From positions 19,273,153 to 19,337,152 of the forward strand of contig OZ026595.1 in the NCBI GenBank assembly GCA_964020085.1: a DNA stretch of 64,000 nucleotides, given 5' to 3'. The stretch is from Micromussa lordhowensis. Its lineage: Eukaryota; Cnidaria; Anthozoa; Scleractinia; Lobophylliidae. This document shows positions 56,906 to 64,000 of the stretch, piece after piece; the first letter of the stretch is position 1, and every line of letters starts with the position of its first letter. The notes below the pieces were generated by a model. The model searched no databases, had not been told where the DNA came from, and was given only the letters and a program-made list of their open reading frames with translations. Both the position numbers and the translations under genes were made by a program.

Positions 56906-59543
56906 TCACAAGGAAGAATAGTTTTTAATGACTTGTTCAGTAGCAGCAAAACTGTCCACAAAGTGATCTTCAGTCATTCCATATTTCAAATACTGATGCA
57001 CATAGGCTCGGGAGGTAAACATGTTCCAAGCTTTCTGGACCACAGAGTCTAAGGGTGCTACAGGGGTTTGACTGTTGCTTAGCAATGTGGCAGACTTTTC
57101 ATAATGGTTGAATGGTCGTGGGTGGCACCATACTGTATTGGCACAACTGGATGGCACCCAGTTCGCATGTAGTCTTGGGTCATTAAAAGAAGACAGATCT
57201 GACTTATGAACATCAACTCCTCGTAACACCAAAAGATTAGCAACAGATTTGTTAAATCGGCTTCTCAATCGAGGCAGTTCTCCTGGTCTTTGATGAAAGT
57301 CTGCACCATCTGGGTTTGATGGTACAGGCAACTTCACTTCCCAGTCAATACCTGCCAAGCAGTAAAAGAAGTCTTGCATTTGCTAGAGAGCACTAACATG
57401 ACAGGAAGTGATTTAGGGAAAGTAGGCACTCAGTTATTTGAATTCCTTGTTATTTTGAACTCAAAACCATATCCCTTGGAACTGCCCTTCAGTCACTTAT
57501 TATCCGCATTTTTTAACTCCAGCTATTTCAAACTATTTTCTTATTTTCCCCAAGAGTTTAAAATAGCGGGATTCAACTGCACTTGAAAAGGAACTCAACT
57601 AAACCCACACCCAAACTTTAACAATCTTTCTTTAGTTTATCCCTGCACTGTAATATACCACCATCTAATGCATGAGCTGCCTGCAACTACTGGCCACTCA
57701 GTACAAAATACACTATGCTGAAGAGCAAACTATGATTTGGGACACCCAGAGCGAACAAAGGTCAAGCTTTACTGGTTTAAGTAGCTTAGTAGACCATTTA
57801 CAGTTGTCTGCTCAGTGGCCTGGCCTTTGAATGGCAGCAAGGCTGGAAGTGACCTTGCTTTGATATAGACCTCTGTGCTTTTGTCAAGTAAATGCACCTA
57901 GTTAGCATTAGAACAACTTGATTTACAGGTCAGGCAGTCAAGCAGCAAGGCCTGTATCAAAACAAGGTCACCTCCAGCCTGGCTGCTGATCAAAGGCCAA
58001 GTCATTGAGCAGACAACTGTAAAATGGTCTATTGCTTTGGATTTCCCAGGACACAGCTTTTTCCAGCATGCAAATGTACCATGTGACAGTTAGTTGCAAC
58101 TAAGGACCCATTATCATTTTGGCAGGTAAAGAAGAGAAAGAAAACTTTCACATAGGAAACATTGTTTTAATACTGTATATCCAATCATATATCTCGGAAG
58201 TAAATTTGAAACATAAATATTACAGAAAATTGACATTCCAGGCTTGGCAACCGGGTTGAGTTTGAACAGATCTCCTAATCTTGGTTTTTCTTTTCACAAA
58301 TGCAATACTTTTCTGGGTTTTTTTTTCCAACTAGTGGACAGTCCAGAGGTGCTCAAAATGGGGGTGGGGAACAGAAAAGCGTAGATCTACATGTATGAGA
58401 CTGAGTTTTTTAGTGCATGAAAATGGACACCTTTTTTGTTCCAGTAAAGTAGGGGGAAGGGGGGAGGGGAAGTTGTGTGACCCTCAGGCCTTGGATTTTT
58501 CTGTCAAACTTTCCTCTAAAATCTCCCAATTGATGCCAACCCTGAAATACCACCCATCTGCAGTATGTACCTTCCTCCATGCTGGCATCAGCTATGAGCA
58601 TTTGCCGTAGGTGCTTCAGCAGTCCTGCCCAAGTGAAAGTACTATAAGCCAAGGAATTTTCCGCCATTTGTGGAATGTTCTTTAATGTCATCAGCTTGTA
58701 TTCTGGATGAGGACAAACTTGTTCAATCAATTCTCCAAGAAGATTTCTTACTGAGATTGCATTTTTGTAGGAAGCTGCATCTTGTCCAGCAGAGAACAAT
58801 TTCACTGGCTGCAGCACGCTCGCAAGTTTATGTGAAATTACTCTGTTTATATCCTTAAAAGAAATGTGTTTTAAGTTCATTAACCTGGAACATATCCTCT
58901 GTAGCTTGTCATTCTCCAGGATGATTATGCCATCTGAGCACTTGTACAAGTGAGACAAAGTAAGAATAGCGTTGTAATTTTGTACTATCACTTCCCCTGT
59001 CCCATAAGGCCAAACAACTTGATTCAATATAAACGAATGAGGAAATTCATCGCGAAGGCAACCTGTAACATAGGCTCCCACACCCGAGCCAGTTCCACCT
59101 GCCAAGCTGAGCAAAATCAAAAATCCGCCAAATCTGTCGCATTTTTCCACCTCTCTCTGCACCATTTCAAGTACAGCGTCCGTTGATTTTGGCCCGTGTT
59201 CCAAGAAACCATGCGCCCAGTTATTTCCAGAACCGCGTTTCTGGCAGAATTGTTGACCCGTAGGATATGTCCACTTGCCAGACTTCTTAGCCTCCAGTAA
59301 CGTTTGAGAGATCGCTTTAGACTCCATATCAATCATGACTGCCCGTGCATTGATAGTTCCCGTTTTGTCTCGAGTGAAAAATCTATCCACGACCTCTTCT
59401 TCATATTCCTGGTTAACTTTGCGATCAACAGTCTTGGAAATAAACTGAGGATTTATCTTTGTTGCGTCCTCTATCAACAGATTAAACAGTTCTCCGCCTA
59501 TCTGATTGCCACATTGGCCTAGCTGAAGGGAAACAACGGACAT
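56906..59543 (-). CDS. TUBD1: Tubulin delta chain
   Basis: Delta-tubulin is a centriolar tubulin needed for triplet microtubules and stable centrioles and basal bodies. Two coding exons: 58571-59543 (ATG at 59543, donor GAAG|gtacat) and 57351-56906 (acceptor tgcttggcag), joined in phase 1, giving 472 residues; human is 453. The N-terminal QCGNQIG lies at residues 10-16. The nucleotide-binding signature AGGTGSG lies at 148-154. IWPYGTGEVIVQNYN-type sequence and ENSLAY-TFTWAGLLKHLRQML follow, a delta-tubulin hallmark. The C-terminus AWNMF-S-AYVHQY-K matches the human order. No lesions. It is divergent from the gene at 59777 and has one intron of 1.2 kb carrying a MITE. Confidence 0.95.
57790..58031. 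mobile_element. Palindromic MITE in the TUBD1 intron
   Basis: The left arm AGACCATTTACAGTTGTCTG, CTCAGTGGCCTGGCCTTTGA, CAAGGCTGGAAGTGACCTTG is mirrored on the right by CAAGGTCACCTCCAGCCTGG, CAAAGGCCAAGTCATTGAG, CAGACAACTGTAAAATGGTCT. Arms about 85 bp, about 70 bp apart. No coding capacity. Confidence 0.75.
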
Positions 59544-59776
59544 ATTGAACGTTAATCAAAGTTGCAGTGACAGTTGTTACTCTTGTCCGCCATATTGGAC
59601 TCAGCTCCAGGGTCCCAATAACTGTTGGCCTAGACTTTCGCGCCAAAAATTCACCTGGTGCGGAGCCTCGCGCGCGTTCGAGGGCACGTGCAGCTCGTTA
59701 ATGTGACGATTGTTGCGTCACAATCTAATACAAGGAAAAGAAAAAAGGTTAACTTCGAAACAACAACAGCATTGAC
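59544..59776. promoter_or_regulatory. Bidirectional promoter TUBD1 / unknown gene, with E2F- and YY1-like sites
   Basis: 233 bp separate the two start codons. TTTCGCGCCAAAA at 59636-59648 is a near-ideal E2F site. TCCGCCATATT at 59586-59596 matches the YY1 core (reverse AATATGGCGGA), placed where the TUBD1 leader would begin. A CACGTG E-box lies near 59682. An E2F site would fit cell-cycle control of a centriole gene. Binding is inferred from sequence only. Confidence 0.65.
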
Positions 59777-60805
59777 ATGGGGAGTTGCAATTCAGTGCTT
59801 AGCTCAGGTGGTAAAATCGACAAAAACAAAGGGATTGGGAAAGTGGAAGAAATAGATGAAACACCCGTGGTTGAGATTCACATCCGATGTCCTTCAGAGA
59901 CAAATTCATGGCAATCGCAGCTAGAATTGAGACACGCTACCAAAAAAACTACCAAGGTGTCTTCTAGCATTGAAGTACAAGACATCGAGTTTGTCAATAC
60001 ATCGTCGATTCTGTGCGTAAACGAGTGTGAAGTTGAAGTGTCAAGGACGCGTGGTCAACATCATGGGTTTATAGAGCAGCGCTATATAAATGTGCAAGAA
60101 CAACCTTCTGAAAATAGCGAAAAATCTCTCAGTACAAGTTCATATCAGCAGGAAAGCCTGTCAGAGCGAGGCGGAAACGAAAAAGCTAAGAATCTATCTG
60201 AATCATCAGGTATCCTCAGTTTACCCAACTTGCCACCGCCACGCCCTTCGCTATGGAAAGAGCTGTATTTGAAGATTCTCAAACCAAAGGAGAAATCATT
60301 CGAAAATAATTTGATGACAACATCACGGAGACGGCTGCCGGAAAAGAAGCATGTCAGGCAATTAAAGAGAACACGCCCGTTAAAGAAAATTCAGAAGTCA
60401 GTAGGAACAAGGCGGGCAAGTTACTTCCGGCAATCAAACTATATCACCGAGGTGCTGCCAGTTAACAAAGAGGAGCTGAAAATATATGATTTGGAGTGCG
60501 ACAGAGAAGATGGAAATGAAAGCAGCACAAGTGTTAGTCCTGCCAGTACAAGATTATCTGCTGCGTCTGACAACCGGTCCATCTCGATTTCCTCGGAGGA
60601 AAATCGGGAGAAATCGAGCATTAGGGGTTATCACTGCGTTAGAGGGGTCCAAGCGACATCTGGAATGGCGGATACAGAGAAAGAGGGCATGGTGAAGTCT
60701 CGTGAACGGCTTGGGTGGCGGCAAAACAAGGATGGGGTTGTTAATCTCGATCTAAAGAGACCAGGAAACAAATTGGGGATAAACGATTTTGAAAAGAAAA
60801 AATGA
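59777..60805 (+). CDS. Unrecognised 342-aa protein with N-myristoylation start
   Basis: Single open exon with ATG at 59777. The N-terminus MGSCNSVLSS meets the N-myristoylation rule (Gly2, Ser6) and Cys4 could be palmitoylated, predicting membrane attachment. The rest is hydrophilic: an acidic N-terminal part (KVEEIDETPVVEI), a Pro-rich stretch (LPNLPPPRPSLWKELYLKIL) at about 155-175, a strongly basic segment (RRRLPEKKHVRQLKRTRPLK) near 190-210, a Ser-rich stretch near 255-285, and a C-terminal FEKKK. No enzyme motif or membrane helix is seen. I recognise no family. It is head to head with TUBD1, which hints at a ciliary or centriolar role; this is inference only. AATAAA at 61073 lies downstream. 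Confidence 0.7.
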   Translation: MGSCNSVLSSGGKIDKNKGIGKVEEIDETPVVEIHIRCPSETNSWQSQLELRHATKKTTKVSSSIEVQDIEFVNTSSILCVNECEVEVSRTRGQHHGFIEQRYINVQEQPSENSEKSLSTSSYQQESLSERGGNEKAKNLSESSGILSLPNLPPPRPSLWKELYLKILKPKEKSFENNLMTTSRRRLPEKKHVRQLKRTRPLKKIQKSVGTRRASYFRQSNYITEVLPVNKEELKIYDLECDREDGNESSTSVSPASTRLSAASDNRSISISSEENREKSSIRGYHCVRGVQATSGMADTEKEGMVKSRERLGWRQNKDGVVNLDLKRPGNKLGINDFEKKK

Positions 60806-61072
60806 AAAATACAATGCACCCTTGACCTTGTATGACAAATTTGGATCCTCACCCCAACAAGATTGTTAATAAGAATTCTTTTATATTTTGTGTTAAGAAT
60901 AATTGAGCTGAACAACCAGACTGCTTTGCTGGAGAGGACCACGCCCACGAGGAACATCACCACTACTGCCACCCTTTTTACTAATCAATTTCCTGCTTCT
61001 TAAAGAGAACTTTAATTTGTCACATTCACACAGTCAATTTCTTCATTTTTCTTTTCCTTCTTTTCCACATGC

Positions 61073-61078
61073 AATAAA
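61073..61078 (+). terminator. Likely polyadenylation signal of the 59777 gene
   Basis: AATAAA 268 bases past the stop of the plus-strand gene, followed by GT/T-rich sequence (GTTGCC, TTGGGTGTGTT), as expected of a cleavage site context. Confidence 0.5.
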
Positions 61079-61099
61079 GAGTTGCCTGTCTTGGGTGTG

Positions 61100-64000
61100 T
61101 TCAGAAACTGAATTCAGTTTTGTAGAGTCGTCTGTCTACATCGACCAGTGGTGTTTTTCTTCAACCTACAGTCACTCTCCATTTCTGAACTGTGGAACAA
61201 ATCCAAGGAAACATGTAAGTGAGAATCGCAGGCCAGTAAACAACAGTATGCTCCTCGTATAATCATTTTAATGTCAGTCGTAAGAAAGACTGCCAATTTT
61301 GAGGACTGTAAAATGTCTAAAGATAAAAGTTGCTAGATGACAAGCTGAGTGGTCTCAAAAATAGCAGTCTTACTAATTTCAATCTGGTACCCAGGTCCTT
61401 TCCCTCAGCACGAGACAACATGATTCCTCAGTCATCTCACACCCTCAGCCTTAAAACGGGGGTTAACACTTCTGGCTATGTTTCTTGTTTCTTTTAAGGG
61501 CAATATCTGGGTAAGAGATGAAATTCATTGTTCTCTCTCCTGCTTGACTGACAAGGTCATGACAGAGTTTAACAAAGAGCCTATCTAACATAAATCATCA
61601 CAAAGTTCTTCAACACAAAGAGTGTGGGTTGTTTATTAACAACACTTTACTGTGTTTGGAAATTCACAAGTACTATAACCAAAAGCCAAACATAACAAAC
61701 CAGGCAAAATACAAAACATTGACACAGTCAAGTCGTTCAGCAGTTATAGTGAACCCCAATAGTAACAAGTTAAAATCTTCTGACTGACTCCATACATTTC
61801 TTTCAATACTAGGTCTGAGAATTTGGTTGCACAACAGTTGATTTGTGTCTTCATTCTCAAAACCTCTTGACAAAGTATTGTGCTGATATTATAAGGAGAA
61901 ATGATGCACTGATCACTCTAATAGAAGAGTAAAACTAGAGAAGACTAAAAGACAACATAGGGCAAATAGTAAGTTAACCCTGTGAAAAATAACTATATTC
62001 AATGTGCAATTGATGATACAACCTAGCTGAAAATACTTTTTATACGCTCATTTCCTTAAATATACTACAATATTAAATGATTCAAATCCAATAAGCTAAG
62101 CTTTGATGAATAGACCATATTTACAAATGACAACATTTGTTTTCTTAAGAACATTTTACAGTGGAAATCCAATATATCTTCATAAAGATAAGCTGGTAAG
62201 GACTAACAAAAATGATTAAAACTAATCATGTTGTATCAACTTGAAATTCAGTCAAAACACTTTGTAATTTTTCTATCATGATTTGCCTTGACTCATCTTA
62301 AACCATGACATAAAACAGACGCTTTTCACACTGGAGAGTATTCCTCAGTATTGCATTGCACATCCTTACTGTGCACAATTTTCATGTCATAAGCATGCAC
62401 AGGTACACAACTTTCTAAGCTCGACAGCGAAATAAATGCTTGTTTTCTCTCAAATGAGCATGGTGACCTATATTTTTATTACATAAATTTGGTGTAAAAA
62501 TTATCCTCTTTAAGTTAAAAAATTAAGAAAAACATTTTTCAGAAGGAAACAATGCAGCTAAAAGAGTGCACAAAACCATTACTCAAGGATGCAAATTATG
62601 ACCTCAAAAACAACAATTGGAGGAACTTTTTGACTCAGTGTCATTTAGAATTGTTCCAAGTGCCCGAGACTTTCTGTCTATGAAGAGTTTTTTTCAAGTA
62701 CATGTATTGCTTTAATAACCTTGGCTTTCAGCAACCACAAAGTGTAACATGAACTGATGAAATAATGCGCGTGATTAGGCATAAATGGGGTAAGATTGGC
62801 CATCATATACCTATCCTCTTTATTATATTTTGTGAAACAGTGCTTGGTAGGGAACATTCAGGGAAAGTTTAAAAAAAAATTGAGCAGTAACTTCTATTAC
62901 TGAGGAATCCCCTTAAGCTAACTTTGAATCCCACATGAATAGCTTTCCTTTCTCACACCATAGTTATGTTAAATTTGAGTGATTCAAAAAACAAAAAAAT
63001 ATGCACTACTAATAGCATACTTTTCAATGACTCTGTTCATCCAATCAGATGGACAAACAACAAATTAAAGTAGGGTGGCCAATTACAAATATGGTCTAAA
63101 CTTCAAAATAAAGAAGTTGCAATATTAATAATAACAATTATATTGGGTGTTGTAAAATAAACTATTATAATGATTTGATTATTAAACCCTAATAATATAA
63201 GACATTATGTGACTAATCAAAGAACAACTCCGTAACAAATATGTTTAGGACCATTTCTAATGGAGTCTGCAGAAGACGGGTGCAAAAAAAAGGGTGAAGC
63301 AGGCCAAGAAAAAAGAAGTGTTACCAGAAACTCGTTCAGTGCTAGTGCTCAGTTTATTTAATCTCCGTTTTAACACAAACCAAGTCCAGTTAATGAACAA
63401 AAAGTAGAGTTCTGTGTTTTGATTGAACCGTTTAAATGTGCATAGCTGAACTGATTTGTTGAAGTTCTACAATAATCTATATAGTGTCATAATGGGTCTC
63501 CCATTTTGATTTGACTAAAGAACCAACATATAATTATTTTTTGTAAAATCCTCTTGATCTGGATTTTGTTCTATTTACACTCTATCACTAAATGCAGAAA
63601 CAGTTCAGTCTGATTGAAGTTTACATCTCGAAAAACATGAGGGCAATAAACAGATTCAGATAAGCAAGTGAGTGAATGAAGGAGCTCCATAGCAGAGGAA
63701 GTCTTGTAGTCAGGAAAGGGCACGTCAAAACGACCTACTACTTTGGATGATTTAATTTCAAGCAGTCAACAAAAGAAAAACTTGAGGTCATGCTGACCTA
63801 TGTTTACAGGCAAAATTAGAGTGTACTTGTGGATAGTGATCTTATTCCACACAAATTGAATCCCTACATGAGTAGACTGGATCCCATTTCCTTGCTACAA
63901 TGCCTTAGAGAGCCTCCTTACAAGCAATAACAGCCCCTTGTGAAAATGACTACCGGTATATTGCTTAAGTCATCAAGCTGGTATAAAGTTAGCATTATTT
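61100..64000. other. AT-rich region, no gene seen
   Basis: No ORF with recognisable motifs, no splice-supported exon chain and no clear transposon ends. Several TTTATT strings (for example near 62476 and 62819) would be polyadenylation signals on the minus strand, so this could be the 3' region of a minus-strand gene beyond the window. That is speculation. Confidence 0.4.

Overview
The window is nuclear DNA from an animal, most likely a cnidarian and probably an anthozoan (coral or anemone type). This is inference. Its genes are split by GT-AG introns. Two multi-exon genes follow the human proteins closely and collinearly. The non-coding DNA is AT-rich and crowded with short palindromic transposons and tRNA-derived SINEs of a kind I associate with anthozoan genomes. 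There are no bacterial-style operons.

Layout. 1-8.8 kb: gene-poor. It holds a TTAA-flanked palindromic transposon and two weak candidate genes on the minus strand. 8.8-31.4 kb: a large tandem segmental duplication, copy A about 8811-19232 and copy B about 19233-31415. Each copy carries a two-fold 248-bp tandem repeat, a decayed gag fragment of an LTR retrotransposon, and an array of short hairpins whose stems vary while the loop stays constant. The middle of the two copies is almost identical and the ends are clearly diverged. 31.4-37.3 kb: transposon-rich spacer with one intronless unrecognised gene (33828-34598, minus). 37.6-50.06 kb: SEPSECS on the minus strand. All 12 coding exons can be placed and give a 500-residue protein. 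Its introns host many transposons, including two SINEs and one SINE nested in another element. 50.3-52.45 kb: a PWWP2A/B-like gene on the plus strand, head to head with SEPSECS, whose 3' end (last codons, stop and UTR) is perfectly triplicated. 53-56.9 kb: spacer with a GATCGA palindrome, a long inverted repeat and a third SINE. 56.9-59.54 kb: delta-tubulin (TUBD1), minus strand, two coding exons. 59.78-60.8 kb: an intronless unrecognised gene on the plus strand with an N-myristoylation start, head to head with TUBD1 across a 233-bp promoter holding E2F-like and YY1-like sites. 61-64 kb: AT-rich, no gene seen.

The genes do not form one pathway. SEPSECS makes selenocysteinyl-tRNA. PWWP2 is a chromatin reader. 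Delta-tubulin serves centriole structure. Two of the gene pairs share bidirectional promoters. The most unusual signal is the covarying hairpin array inside the duplication. Next are the mosaic divergence of the duplicated copies and the exact triplication of the PWWP2 3' end. All family assignments come from recognition of motifs, since no database search could be run.
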